Shown here: positions 16,491 to 25,919 of the stretch, in pieces
How the letters are laid out: the number at the start of each line of letters is the position of its first letter
Numbering within the stretch: position 1 is the stretch's first letter
Position numbers and translations under genes: made by a program
Assembly: GCA_016235595.1 (NCBI GenBank)
Contig: JACRJX010000007.1
Span: 248,001-312,000, forward strand
Direction: 5' to 3'
Source: Verrucomicrobiota bacterium
Lineage (GTDB): Bacteria; Verrucomicrobiota; Verrucomicrobiia; CAIQCK01
DNA: 64,000 nucleotides
Notes under the pieces: model-generated
Databases searched by the model: none
The model's input: only the letters and a program-made list of their open reading frames with translations
What the model was told of the DNA's origin: nothing

Positions 16491-16809
16491 ATAATCTCTA
16501 GTCTGCCAAAACGAGCGGCGCATCGTGCCAGTGGCACCGATGGTTGTCAAGGTGGTCAGTTGGCGTCTGGTCTGCCGGCAGGGATGGGGTGGGGTGAGCT
16601 GGCGAACGGTGCTGTGGCGGGTGTGCTTACGAGAAATACTCTCAGAAGAAAGCCGGCGTCTTGTGCCTTCTGTTATGGCCCTGCGGTGGTCGGAACCGGC
16701 TGAGTTTCCAACCGGTCAAGCGTCCAAACTTTGTGCTGGAAAAAACCCACCCGTATGTTTAACTGCGCGTATTGTGGAGGCAGGACGCGTGAACAGGAAT
16801 GTTTGGATT
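16491..16809. other. Divergent promoter region between kdsD and the TPR gene
   Basis: 319 bases that must carry promoters in both directions. The right part holds the -35/-10 candidate described at 16731-16759. An open frame continues upstream of the TPR start to 16525, but it contains no start with a ribosome binding site and reads as unstructured Arg/Trp-rich protein, so I treat it as non-coding. Confidence 0.5.
16731..16759 (+). promoter_or_regulatory. Candidate sigma70-type promoter for the TPR gene
   Basis: TTGTGC (16731-16736) and TATGTT (16754-16759) are separated by 17 bases and lie about 50 bases before the TPR start codon. Both hexamers are partial matches to consensus, so this is tentative. 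Confidence 0.35.
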
Positions 16810-19800
16810 ATGAATAAGGGATTGACCTCGCGAATGATCAATAATCTTTGCGTCGTCATGGCGTGGGGAGGGCTCAGTGTCCTGTTCCTCCAAACTGCTT
16901 GCGCCTCATCGGATTCCGATCCGAAGGATCTTCGACCCAGAACGTCCGTTTCCGCCGGTGCGAATGATCAGATTGATGAGTTCACGCGGATCATTGACGT
17001 CAAGTTGAAGACGGAGTTTGCGCTGGCTTATATCGGTCGTGCCGATGCTTACCGCCGACGGAGCGAGATTAGCGCAGCAGTTGCGGATTACAGCCGGGCC
17101 ATCGAACTGAAGCCGGACTACGGAAACGCCTATGCGTGGCGTGGTTATGGTTATGCGGTTCTGCGCCAGGATGACCGGGCGGCGATGGATTTTGCCAAGG
17201 CCATTGAATTGGATCGGCGTGATCCGCTGCCTTACAGTTGCCGCGGTCTGGCCTCCCTTGCGCGGGGCAACTATGACAGTGCGATTGCCGACTTCAGCAA
17301 GGCCATTGAGCTGAAACCTTCCAACGCTGACGACTATGCCAATCGTGCGCTGGCGTATTGCTGCAAGAATGACTACGGCCGCGCGATTGAGGACTACAAC
17401 AAGGCCATCGAATTGAGGCCGACCGATGCCGAGCTTTACGCGAAGCGGGCGGAAGCCAAACGGGGTTTCTTGAAAACCGCCATGGAGCAAGTGGTGGCTG
17501 ACGTAAAGGCGAGCGAACGACTCGGGGGCAGGGTGGATTATGGGTTGGTGAATGAAATGAACAGGCTTTCCGGCGGGGTGCCCGTGGATGTGCAGGCGGC
17601 TCCGCAGCGTGAATTGCGCATGCCCGCTCCCTCCGGCGACACCCTCCGGCGAACGGAATCACCGGTTGCCACCGTGCCCGCGCCGTCGTTTAAGACCTTC
17701 GAGACGACGCCGATGATTGAGAAGCCCGCCAGCGAGCCTGCCAAGCCGTCCAGGCCGACGACCGAAGTCAAACCGCCGCCAGCAGATCTGACGGCAACGA
17801 TTGATGCAGTGGTGCCACGGCGTAACGAACCGGCAGCTTCAAAAGTTGTCGCAGCTCCAGTGACGGCACTTCCAGAGCCACCGACACCGGCGAAGGCGGA
17901 ACCTGTCCCGCCCACTGTGGATGTGACAGAACTGATTACAAGGGCCAAGGAGAACCCCAACTTGGACGAACAGGTCAAGTTGCTGACCAAGGCCATTCAA
18001 GTGGCGCCTGAATCCGCCGATGCTTTTACGGCTCGTGGCGATACCTATATGATGAAGGGCGATTACGATCTCGCCATCAAGGACTATTCCCGTTCGATCG
18101 AGTTGCGGCCCAGCGCCGGCACGTCTTACAACAACCGCGGCGTCGCTTATGTGCGTAAGAACGATTATGCGCATGCCCTGCAGGATTTTGAAAAAGCGAT
18201 CCAACTGAATCCGACGCTGCCGGGGGCTTACTACAACCGCGCCGATGCCAATGTGTCTCTGCAGAATTTTGATCGCGCCATTGCGGATTTCTCCAAGGCC
18301 ATCGAGTTGAAACCAGATGATCCCGACACTTATCACGGCCGGGCGATAGCTTATTATCACAAACGCTCCTACGATCAGGCGTGGGCCGATATCATGATGT
18401 GCCGTCGTTATGGCGGCCGCGTGCAACCCGAATTTGAAGCGGCGCTTTCCAGAGACGCCGGTCAGTCCAGACCGGCGCCGGCGGCTGCCCAGCCCCCCCC
18501 GAAGCCGGCGGAGACGCCGGCTCAGAAACCGGTTGCAAGCGCAGCTCCTGTGCCGGTTGCAGGCGCAGCTCCTGTGCCGGTTGCAGGCGCAGCTCCTGTG
18601 CCGGTTGCAGGCGCAGTTCCTGTGCCGGTTGCAGGCGCAGTTCCTGTGCCGGTTGCAGGCGCAGTTCCTGTGCCGGTTGCGGTGGCGCCTCCAGTGGTTT
18701 CCCAACAGGTTTCGGTCTCCGCGAATTCACAAGCTGCCGATGCCTTCAAACAAGGCAAGGCGTCCATCACTCTCGACGAGCAGATCGCCTGTTACTCGAA
18801 GGCGATCAGCGCCGATCCTCAATTCGCCCCGGCTTATCTCGAACGCGCGGCTGCGTATCTCGGCAAGGGTGACACCGTCAGCGCGATTCGGGACTGCACG
18901 AAGTACATGGATCTCCATCCCGCCGATGCGCGAGCCTACGCTTTGCGCGGCAACGCCTATGGCAAACGCGGCGATTCGGAACAAGCCCTCGGCGATCTCA
19001 ACAAGGCCATAGATCTCAATCCCCGCAGTGCCGACGCCTACTACGACCGCGCCATGGCCTACTACGATTTGCGCTCCTACGACAAGGCTTTGGCCGACAC
19101 GCAGACGTGCCAGAAACTCGGCGGCCAGGTTCGGCCTGAATTCCTTGCGGCTCTGTCCAAGGCCATGGGCCAACCTTCGTCTGCGGCGCCTTTGCCAACT
19201 GTGCCCCGGCCGGTTCTGCCTGAGTCAGTAGCACTGCTGAGACCGACTGGGCAGACTGGGAGCCCCGACCTTGCCGTCCCGCAAACCGCTGCCGCCAAAC
19301 CTGTGGAGGAACAGGCGGTGAAGGCTGAGGCTGCCCCTACGACCACCGCGGAACAACTGCTGGTCGAAGCCCAGACTGCCGGCACGCCCCAAAAGATCGA
19401 GTACTACTCGAAAGCCATTGAGATCGATCCTGACTGCGCGGCCGCCTACGCCGCTCGCGGTGATCTTTATTACGCCAAAGGCAACTACGCCAGCGCGATC
19501 TACGATTTCGGCAAGCTCCTCAAGCTCCAACCACAAAATGCGGAGATCTATTTCGCTCGCGGTCAGGCCAACACCAAGAATAGCGACAGCAAGGGCGCCA
19601 TGACGGATTTCGCCCGCGCTATCGAACTCAAACCCGACTACGCCGAGGCCTACCAGAATCGCGCGTTGCTCTACGCTGACCAGCACATGTATGCCGAAGC
19701 CATGGCCGATATCAAGAAAGCCCAACAATTCGGAGCCCAGATTGATCCTGACTTTGTGTCGGCTGTGGAGCGGGTTGTAAGGTCACAGAGTAGTGTCACG

Positions 19801-20706
19801 CCTGAGGTGACGAAGAAAGAGCCTGTCGCTGCGCCGCCTCCGCCCCCCCTCTCCCCTGTGGAGGAAGCCATCTCCAAGGGCATGGCCGCCACGACCCCGG
19901 CAGAACAAGTCCAATGGTTCAACAAAGCCGTCAACCTCGACCCGAAGAACGCCAACGCTTACGTTTACCGCGGCGACGCCTACTGTCAGCAAGGCGACTC
20001 CGATCGCGGCATCGCCGACTACAACCAAGCGATCCTGCTCAATCCCAAGCTCGCGGTGGCATACAACAACCGTGGTGTGGCTTGGACCGCGCGCGGTGAG
20101 ATGGAGCGTGCCATGTGGGACTTCAACGATGCGCTTCAGCGTGACGCCACGCTGGCCGGGGCCTACTACAATCGCGCCCAAGCGTACGCCAAAGACGGCA
20201 AGTTCGAGCAATCCGTTGTTGATTTCAGCCGTTTCATAGAACTGAAGCCCGACAATGCTGGCGCCTACAAGAACCGCGCCATTGCCTACTACAACGTTCG
20301 TGCTTACGACAAGGCGTGGAACGACGTGGAGACGTGCGCGAAACTCGGAGGAAAGGTCCCGCCCGATTTGCTGAACTCGCTTGCCCAGGTCGCGCCGGAA
20401 TACGCCCGCACGTTGCCCGGCAACGCTTTGGCGCCGGTGCCCATGGAGCGCAGCATCGAAGAACGCTACCAGGACGCGCTCGCGCTGCTGCGGGGCGGTG
20501 TTTACGATCAGGCCGCGACGCAATTTGAGGCGCTTCTCCAAGCGTCCCCGAACTATGCGATGGCACACCTGGCACTGGGACAGATTTATTCCCGCCAGGT
20601 TGCGACCAGGAAGCAGGCGCGCATGCACTACATGCAGTTCCTCCAGTTGTGCCCTGAGGATCCCAAGGCCGGTGATGTCCAGCGATGGCTGGTCGCGAAT
20701 CCGTAG
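16810..20706 (+). CDS. Giant exported TPR-repeat protein
   Basis: 1298 residues from the ATG at 16810. A signal peptide or lipoprotein-like leader (GLSVLFLQTACASSDSD) is followed by at least 20 tetratricopeptide units of the type ADAYxxRGxAYxxKGDYDxAIxDFxKAIELKP. They are arranged in about five blocks of three to five TPRs. The blocks are separated by Pro/Ala/Val-rich linkers at about residues 255-375, 560-640, 800-870 and 1000-1030. Each block starts with a half-repeat such as TTPAEQVQWFNKAVNLDP, indicating internal block duplication. One linker contains six 24-bp repeats (18541-18684). It is probably a periplasmic or outer-membrane scaffold for protein interactions. No enzymatic domain is visible, and it is convergent with the adenosine-specific kinase homologue. 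Confidence 0.88.
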   Translation: MNKGLTSRMINNLCVVMAWGGLSVLFLQTACASSDSDPKDLRPRTSVSAGANDQIDEFTRIIDVKLKTEFALAYIGRADAYRRRSEISAAVADYSRAIELKPDYGNAYAWRGYGYAVLRQDDRAAMDFAKAIELDRRDPLPYSCRGLASLARGNYDSAIADFSKAIELKPSNADDYANRALAYCCKNDYGRAIEDYNKAIELRPTDAELYAKRAEAKRGFLKTAMEQVVADVKASERLGGRVDYGLVNEMNRLSGGVPVDVQAAPQRELRMPAPSGDTLRRTESPVATVPAPSFKTFETTPMIEKPASEPAKPSRPTTEVKPPPADLTATIDAVVPRRNEPAASKVVAAPVTALPEPPTPAKAEPVPPTVDVTELITRAKENPNLDEQVKLLTKAIQVAPESADAFTARGDTYMMKGDYDLAIKDYSRSIELRPSAGTSYNNRGVAYVRKNDYAHALQDFEKAIQLNPTLPGAYYNRADANVSLQNFDRAIADFSKAIELKPDDPDTYHGRAIAYYHKRSYDQAWADIMMCRRYGGRVQPEFEAALSRDAGQSRPAPAAAQPPPKPAETPAQKPVASAAPVPVAGAAPVPVAGAAPVPVAGAVPVPVAGAVPVPVAGAVPVPVAVAPPVVSQQVSVSANSQAADAFKQGKASITLDEQIACYSKAISADPQFAPAYLERAAAYLGKGDTVSAIRDCTKYMDLHPADARAYALRGNAYGKRGDSEQALGDLNKAIDLNPRSADAYYDRAMAYYDLRSYDKALADTQTCQKLGGQVRPEFLAALSKAMGQPSSAAPLPTVPRPVLPESVALLRPTGQTGSPDLAVPQTAAAKPVEEQAVKAEAAPTTTAEQLLVEAQTAGTPQKIEYYSKAIEIDPDCAAAYAARGDLYYAKGNYASAIYDFGKLLKLQPQNAEIYFARGQANTKNSDSKGAMTDFARAIELKPDYAEAYQNRALLYADQHMYAEAMADIKKAQQFGAQIDPDFVSAVERVVRSQSSVTPEVTKKEPVAAPPPPPLSPVEEAISKGMAATTPAEQVQWFNKAVNLDPKNANAYVYRGDAYCQQGDSDRGIADYNQAILLNPKLAVAYNNRGVAWTARGEMERAMWDFNDALQRDATLAGAYYNRAQAYAKDGKFEQSVVDFSRFIELKPDNAGAYKNRAIAYYNVRAYDKAWNDVETCAKLGGKVPPDLLNSLAQVAPEYARTLPGNALAPVPMERSIEERYQDALALLRGGVYDQAATQFEALLQASPNYAMAHLALGQIYSRQVATRKQARMHYMQFLQLCPEDPKAGDVQRWLVANP
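18541..18684 (+). repeat. Six tandem 24-bp repeats encoding AAPVPVAG
   Basis: Six head-to-tail 24-base units lie inside the TPR gene. Copies 1-3 encode AAPVPVAG and copies 4-6 encode AVPVPVAG, with the last unit diverging at its end. A single C-to-T change separates the two groups. Because 24 is a multiple of three, copy-number change would alter linker length without a frameshift. Confidence 0.95.
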
Positions 20707-20722
20707 AGAACGGCGGCACGCC

Positions 20723-21205
20723 TTAGAGCTTGTAACCGAATCTGCGCAGCAACTGTTTGCGGGCGGCGATGTCTGTTTCCGTTTCGACTCCCAGGCTTCT
20801 CATTCCGTCCACAACGCCCAGTATGCCGCGGCCCGTCGCAGTCTCAGCCACGATGACCTCGACGGGATTCGCCGTGGCGCAGAACACCTGGCAAACCTCC
20901 GGCACGGCCTTGACGGTGTTAAGGATATTGATGGGGAAGCCGCCCTTCAGGAAGATGATGAAACAATGACCGCAACCCAGTGCCAGCGCGTTCTTCCTCG
21001 CCAGATCCACCAGTTCGTCGTCGTTGCCCGTCCACCGCACCAATGCCGGCCCGCTGGATTCGCAGAACCCGACGCCAAACTTCATCTGCGGCGCTGTCTG
21101 TACGATCGCCTCGTGGAGGTCCTCAATCGTCTTGATGAAATGCGCCTGGCCGAGAATGAAGTTGAGATCGGCCGGTTTCTCGATGGGGACCGTTTTCAGT
21201 TCCAT
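20723..21205 (-). CDS. Adenosine-specific kinase family protein (PF04008)
   Basis: 160 residues from the ATG at 21205, chosen because AAGGA lies six bases upstream; the frame extends to 21262 without support. The sequence matches the small archaeal/bacterial Adenosine_kin family almost throughout: ILGQAHFIKTIEDL, FGVGFCESSGPALVRW, FINILNTVK-type and CATANPVEVIVAETATGRGILGVVDG. The name comes from a structural/biochemical study of an archaeal member; the physiological role in bacteria is uncertain. It lies 90 bases downstream of the Spy-like gene on the same strand and could be cotranscribed with it. Confidence 0.9.
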   Translation of the reverse strand: MELKTVPIEKPADLNFILGQAHFIKTIEDLHEAIVQTAPQMKFGVGFCESSGPALVRWTGNDDELVDLARKNALALGCGHCFIIFLKGGFPINILNTVKAVPEVCQVFCATANPVEVIVAETATGRGILGVVDGMRSLGVETETDIAARKQLLRRFGYKL

Positions 21206-21294
21206 GACATTCCTTGATTGCGAACCCGACGCGCGGACATCGGCTATGCTGTTGCCGGTCACGCACGACAGGGTGAGAGACTACAGCGGTTGTT

Positions 21295-21708
21295 CTACTC
21301 CTTGTCGCGGTTGCCGCTGGTCTTGCGATCGCCGCCATCTCCTGGCGGGCGTCCGCCTTCACCGCGTCCTTGTTGGGAACGCCGCCTTTGCTCGACCGCT
21401 TCGTCCAGCGTCTTTTTCTGTTCGTCGGTCAGTATGCAGCGAAAATCGTCCAACATCTTCTTGCGTATCTCTTCAAGCTGCGGCCGGTATTTCTGAGCGA
21501 TCTCCATCGCCTTCTGTTTCTGATCATTGGTCAGCTTCATCTTCTCACCGACTTGCGAAGGCAGACCGAACACGCCAAGCGTGCGCCCGGCGACCGGCGC
21601 ACTCACGTTGCGTGACCCGCTGCGCTCGCGTTTCGGGGTGTCCTGTCCCCAGGCGGCAAGCGAGGTCAGCAGACAAGTCGCGGTGAGCAAAGCTGTCAAT
21701 CGGTTCAT
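21295..21708 (-). CDS. Periplasmic Spy/CpxP-like protein
   Basis: 137 residues from the ATG at 21708, preceded by GGGAGA. The signal peptide ends near SLAAWGQD (about residue 22). Two LTxxQ-type motifs, LTNDQ and LTDEQ, are separated by a predicted helix with many charged residues (AMEIAQKYRPQLEEIRKKML), the pattern of the LTXXQ (Spy/CpxP) family of periplasmic chaperone or metal/stress sensors. The C-terminus is a low-complexity Arg/Gly/Asp tail (RGEGGRPPGDGGDRK). It is divergent from trmB, with 108 bases between them. Function beyond the family is unknown. Confidence 0.78.
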   Translation of the reverse strand: MNRLTALLTATCLLTSLAAWGQDTPKRERSGSRNVSAPVAGRTLGVFGLPSQVGEKMKLTNDQKQKAMEIAQKYRPQLEEIRKKMLDDFRCILTDEQKKTLDEAVEQRRRSQQGRGEGGRPPGDGGDRKTSGNRDKE

Positions 21709-21816
21709 AATCACATCTCCCATTTTCGCAGGATTGAAACCCAGCACGAGCAAAAAGATTCGCGCACATGGAGTTTTGGGTTTGTGATTCCGTCTTTTCA
21801 GTTGCACAAATGAACG

Positions 21817-22428
21817 ATGCCAAACGACGTTCCTTACAAAGTCCTTTACTTGCCACCGAGTTGGTTCGAACGGTTGGACTGGTCGATCCTATTCCCGAAA
21901 CGCCAGCCGATTGAGGTGGATCTCGGCTGCGGCGACGGTTCGCTGCTGCTGCACTGGGCGAAGCGGTTCCCTGAGCGCAACTGGCTCGGCGTGGAGCGGC
22001 TTAAGGGGCGCGTGCTGAAACTGGAACGTAAAGCGCCACGGCTCGGCATTGCAGGCAATCTGCGCGCGCTGCGTATCGAGTCAGGCTACGCAGTGGAATG
22101 GCTCTTCCCGCCCTCCAGTATTGCTGCCTGCCACATTTACTTCCCCGATCCATGGCCGAAGAAACGCCACCATAAATACCGGTTGATTCAGCCGCCGTTT
22201 GTCGCAGCACTGGCGCGGGCGCTGGAACCGGGCGGTTTCGCGCATCTGGCCACCGACCATACGGACTATTTCACAGAGATGATGCTGTGCTTCAACGCCA
22301 ATGCCAGTTTCGAGCGCGTCGCCCCGATCGTGCCGACAACGCCGGAAGAGATGACGGATTTTGAGCGCGACTTCGTGACAGAGGGTCGGCCCATCAACCG
22401 CGCACGGTTCAGGAAAGTGAAGAATTGA
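21817..22428 (+). CDS. trmB: tRNA (guanine-N7)-methyltransferase
   Basis: 203 residues; it methylates G46 of tRNAs with SAM. Motif I is VDLGCGDGSLL (about 34-44), the acidic ribose-binding residue is in LGVERLKGR, and the family signature HIYFPDPWPKKRHHKYRL (about 107-124) is intact. The C-terminal tRNA-contact segment with T-x-x-E is visible as TEGRPINRARF. The ATG at 21817 has no strong Shine-Dalgarno sequence. The gene is convergent with the pseudokinase gene at 22494. Confidence 0.96.
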   Translation: MPNDVPYKVLYLPPSWFERLDWSILFPKRQPIEVDLGCGDGSLLLHWAKRFPERNWLGVERLKGRVLKLERKAPRLGIAGNLRALRIESGYAVEWLFPPSSIAACHIYFPDPWPKKRHHKYRLIQPPFVAALARALEPGGFAHLATDHTDYFTEMMLCFNANASFERVAPIVPTTPEEMTDFERDFVTEGRPINRARFRKVKN

Positions 22429-22493
22429 AAGTCAGAAGTGCAGAGTTCTGAAAACTCTCAACTCTTCATTTCCACCTCGTCACTTCTTCTCCG

Positions 22494-25400
22494 TCACTTC
22501 GCCACCGGTGTGGATGGCGGGGTGTCCCGGACGATGCGGAAACCAATCACTTGGTGGTATTGGCCGGGCAGCACAGAGGTCTGGCGCGTCGTCACGCGCA
22601 CTTCCGTGTCGCCCCATGAGCCGCCACAGATCACAGGCGCCTGCTCCTTCGGGTTGTTCTTCAATGGCACCCATGAGTCAGTCCATTCGCAAACATTGCC
22701 AGCCATGTCGCGGGCGTCGAACGGGCTTACGTCGCCGGGATGCGCGTTAACCGGCGCCCATCGGATGTAACCGTCAATATTGCCGCGGTTGATGGCGTCA
22801 TAGTCCTTGCCGGAGTTGACGCGCTTGGGATCGTCGAAGCTGTTGCCCCACGGATACAACCGTCCGTCCGTGCCGCGCGCGGCCTTTTCCCATTCCTCCT
22901 GGGTCGGAAGCCGGCCGCCGGCCCATTTCGCATAGGCATACGCGTCCCAGTAGGTGACATTGAAAATCGGGTAGTCTTCCGTGAAGGGGTGCCCGTCTTC
23001 AAGCGGTGTCTTGGCATCCACAGCCGCGCGTGTCCTTTCCCAGTCCTCTGGCGTATGCGAGCTGTCAACGCTCTTCGGTTGTTTCGGGTGCGCGTAGTTC
23101 TTGTCTCCCTTTTCCCCAACTCGCATCCAGAATTTGCGATACTGGCCGATGGTCACTTCGTATTTGCTGATCCAAAACTCCTTCGTCTTCTTCTTCTCGC
23201 CATTCTGGTAGATAAACTCGCCCGCCGGCACATGGACGAACGTGTCCACGTCCGCGGCCGGCAGCTTCGAGAGCTGCTGGAACGCAAACCACCCGGCCAT
23301 CGCGAGCACGACTACGCCCGCGACCGCGCCGGCCATGATGTAGTGTTTCTTTTGCAGACGCTGGCCCAGTGGCACTTTCCCGCCTGGCATGATTGGCTTG
23401 AGGGCGGGCCGTTGTGAGCTGGCCGACCGGGCTTTCTTGACCACCGGTTTGTGGAACGACCGTTCCAGCGCCTCGGCCTCGGCCAGCAGATGATCCAGCG
23501 ACGGGAACGGATGCTCTGCCGTCAGGACGCGCCTCAACAGCGCATAGACTTGCTGTGATTGCGGCGCGGCCGGGTCCAGTGCGCTCCACAACGTGCGCGC
23601 GAGTTGCGGCATCTCTACGGTGGCGGAGCTTCCCAACTCGCCGCTGGTGCCGTCCAGGAACGAGAATCCGCACACATGTGGCTCACCATTGGCGGTGTCC
23701 ACCAGGATGTTCTTTGCCGGCACCGGGCCAATGGGAATGTTGTGATGCGCCAGATACAACAACGCCCGCGCTACGCCCATCAGCACCCGCAACGTGTGTG
23801 TCGGGCTGAGCTTCTGCGGCGACTCGACGATCTCCTGCAACGTGCGGCCCTCAATGAACTCGCGCGCGTAGTAATGCACACCGCCAAACTCGCCCGCCTC
23901 GTAAACCGCCACCAGATTGTTGTGACGCCGGTTGGCCATCTGGCTGGCCAGCGATGAGAATTGCGCAATTTTCTCCGGATCCTCATGCAGTTCCGGCTCC
24001 AGCACCTTGATTGCCACGGTGCGGTTCACCTGCTCCTGCACGGCTTCGAAAACACTGCCCCAGTTGCCGCGGCCCAGCACGCGTTTGATGGAGTAGGGCC
24101 CCAGCACCGCGCCGATCATCGGGTTGCTCGCGCGCGGCGGAGGAGGGGGTGGAATGGACTCCACCGGAGCGGGTGGCAGCGTCTCCTGTTGCTCCGGGAC
24201 CACGACGTTCAATTCTTGTGGCACCGGCGTCGGCTCGCTCGCTGGCGGCACAGGCTCAGCAGCGGGAGGAGGCGTTGGTTCGGGCTGAGGCGGTGGTGGC
24301 GGTGCGACAGGTGTGGACGCGACGGGTTTCGGCGCAGTGACAGCAGTCAGCACTTTCGCCGCGACAGTCGGCCCCGGCTGCGGGAGAGTTGCTTTTGGCA
24401 CTGTGGCCACGGCACGCGGCGCGGGTGCGGCGGGTGGTGGCGGCGGCACAAATGCCTTGGCGGCGACCGTGCGTGGGCGCGGTGGCTGAGGCGGCGGTGG
24501 CGGCGCGACCGGTGTTGCCGCGACGGGCCTCGGCGCAGGTTGCGGTGCCGCGACGACAGTGGGGCCCGGCTGTGGTGGCGTTGCCTTTGGCACAGTGGCC
24601 ACGGCACGCGGCGCGGGTGCGACAGGTGGCGGTGGCGGCGGCACGAATGCCTTGGCGGCGACCGTGCGTGGGCGCGGTGGCTGAGGCGGCGGTGGTGGTG
24701 CGACCGGTGTTGCCGCGACAGGCTTCGGCGCAGGTTGCGGCATCGCGACGGCAATGGGTCCCGGCTGCGGTGGCGTTGCCTTTGGCGCAGTGGCCACGGC
24801 ACGTGGCGCAGGTGCGACGGGTGGCGGTGGTGGTGGTGCGACCGGCGTTGCCACGACGGGTTTCGGCGCAGGTTGCGGCGCCACGACGGCAGGGGGTCCC
24901 GGCTGCGGTGGCATTGCCTTTGGCACAGTAGCCACGGCACGCGGCGCGGGTGCGACGGGCGGCGGCGGCGGAGGCGGCGGAGGCGGTGGCGGTGCGACCG
25001 GTGTTGCCGCGACGGGCCTCGGCGCAGGTTGCGGTGCCACAACGGCAGCAGGTCTCGGTTGTGGTGGCGTCGCCTTTGGCACAGTAGCCACGGCACGCGG
25101 CGCGGGCGCAGCAGGTGGCGGTGGCGGTGGAACAAAAGCTTTGGCGACAACCGTTGCCGGCTTCGCAACAACAGCACGCGGCGCAGCGGGCGGTGGTGGC
25201 GGTGTGACCGGTGCTACCGCGACGGGCCTCGGCGCAGGTTGCGGCGCCACGACGGCAGGGGGTACCGGCTGCGGTGGCGTCGCCTTTGGCACAGTAGCCA
25301 CGGCACGCGGCGCGGGTGCAGCGGGTGGCGGTGGCGGTGGAACAAAAGCCTTGGCGACAACCGTTGCCGGCTTCGCAACAACAGCGCGCGGCGCAGCAGG

Positions 25401-25919
25401 CGGCAGTGTTGACGTCGGCGTGGGCACCTTGACAGCCACTTGTGGCGTGCTGACGACCGGTGCTGGTGCCGGTGCTGGAGCGACGGGAGGAACGGGATTT
25501 TCCTGTGGAGGAGGTGGAGGCGCGGCCGCCGGCATTGGTTCCGGCGTCGGCGCCACGGGTGCAGGCGCAGTCGAGAGCAATGCAACGATATTCTCAGCGC
25601 GGAGTGGCTGCACGACCAGACCCAAACCGTTGGCGGCGCGCACTTGGCTCTCAATGTCGGCGGACGGCGCGTCGGCGGTGAAGACGACTTTAAGATCGGG
25701 AAAACGCGAGCGGGCGAATTCGGCAAGCTGTGTCCCGGCGACATCGAGGTCGCTGACGAGCGCGTCCATGGGCTGGACCTCGAAAGCACCGAGGGCCTCT
25801 TCGAGCGTCGTCGCGCCAGAGACGTGGAACTGCCCGGCGAACGGCGGCGCGTTCAGTTGCGCGGCGAGAGCATCCACGACCGCACGGTCGTGGTTCACGA
25901 TGAGAAGGACAGTGGCCAT
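22494..25919 (-). CDS. Receiver-like / Pro-Ala-rich / pseudokinase / TM / FGE-like fusion
   Basis: 1141 residues, in order: a receiver-like domain (1-115, VLLIVNHDRAVVDAL, SDLD at the phospho-site position); a Pro/Ala-rich tract (about 118-590) built of diverged repeats; a protein-kinase fold (about 602-800); one membrane helix (about 860-884); and a FGE-sulfatase/SUMF1-like domain (about 893-1134). The kinase keeps the Gly loop (GRGNWGSVF) and Lys638 (VAIK). The HRD Asp is replaced by Pro732, the HRDLK Lys by another Pro, and the DFG Asp by Cys750, so it is probably catalytically dead. The FGE-like domain lacks the Cys pair after GGSW. The ATG at 25919 has GAGG five bases upstream and overlaps the FHA gene's stop (ATGA). 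Topology predicts the kinase fold inside and the FGE-like domain outside. Confidence 0.88.
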   Translation of the reverse strand: MATVLLIVNHDRAVVDALAAQLNAPPFAGQFHVSGATTLEEALGAFEVQPMDALVSDLDVAGTQLAEFARSRFPDLKVVFTADAPSADIESQVRAANGLGLVVQPLRAENIVALLSTAPAPVAPTPEPMPAAAPPPPPQENPVPPVAPAPAPAPVVSTPQVAVKVPTPTSTLPPAAPRAVVAKPATVVAKAFVPPPPPPAAPAPRAVATVPKATPPQPVPPAVVAPQPAPRPVAVAPVTPPPPPAAPRAVVAKPATVVAKAFVPPPPPPAAPAPRAVATVPKATPPQPRPAAVVAPQPAPRPVAATPVAPPPPPPPPPPPPVAPAPRAVATVPKAMPPQPGPPAVVAPQPAPKPVVATPVAPPPPPPVAPAPRAVATAPKATPPQPGPIAVAMPQPAPKPVAATPVAPPPPPQPPRPRTVAAKAFVPPPPPPVAPAPRAVATVPKATPPQPGPTVVAAPQPAPRPVAATPVAPPPPPQPPRPRTVAAKAFVPPPPPAAPAPRAVATVPKATLPQPGPTVAAKVLTAVTAPKPVASTPVAPPPPPQPEPTPPPAAEPVPPASEPTPVPQELNVVVPEQQETLPPAPVESIPPPPPPRASNPMIGAVLGPYSIKRVLGRGNWGSVFEAVQEQVNRTVAIKVLEPELHEDPEKIAQFSSLASQMANRRHNNLVAVYEAGEFGGVHYYAREFIEGRTLQEIVESPQKLSPTHTLRVLMGVARALLYLAHHNIPIGPVPAKNILVDTANGEPHVCGFSFLDGTSGELGSSATVEMPQLARTLWSALDPAAPQSQQVYALLRRVLTAEHPFPSLDHLLAEAEALERSFHKPVVKKARSASSQRPALKPIMPGGKVPLGQRLQKKHYIMAGAVAGVVVLAMAGWFAFQQLSKLPAADVDTFVHVPAGEFIYQNGEKKKTKEFWISKYEVTIGQYRKFWMRVGEKGDKNYAHPKQPKSVDSSHTPEDWERTRAAVDAKTPLEDGHPFTEDYPIFNVTYWDAYAYAKWAGGRLPTQEEWEKAARGTDGRLYPWGNSFDDPKRVNSGKDYDAINRGNIDGYIRWAPVNAHPGDVSPFDARDMAGNVCEWTDSWVPLKNNPKEQAPVICGGSWGDTEVRVTTRQTSVLPGQYHQVIGFRIVRDTPPSTPVAK
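24340..25410 (-). repeat. Diverged Pro/Ala-rich coding repeats
   Basis: Roughly seven to eight imperfect units inside the pseudokinase gene, each encoding a variant of VPPPPPPVAPAPRAVATVPKATPPQPGP plus KPVAATPVAPPPPP, broken here to show order only. Several unit pairs are nearly identical at DNA level, indicating recent unequal duplication. The opposite strand is open for hundreds of codons as Gly-rich sequence, which is a composition artefact. Boundaries are approximate. Confidence 0.8.

Noticed and set aside
16525..16809. N-terminal extension of the TPR protein
   Set aside because: The extension lacks a ribosome binding site, and the signal peptide begins at 16810 onwards; a promoter-like sequence lies within it.
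22430..22480. AGAGTT...AACTCT hairpin after trmB
   Set aside because: Six-base stem and no poly-T; could equally be chance in a short intergenic region.
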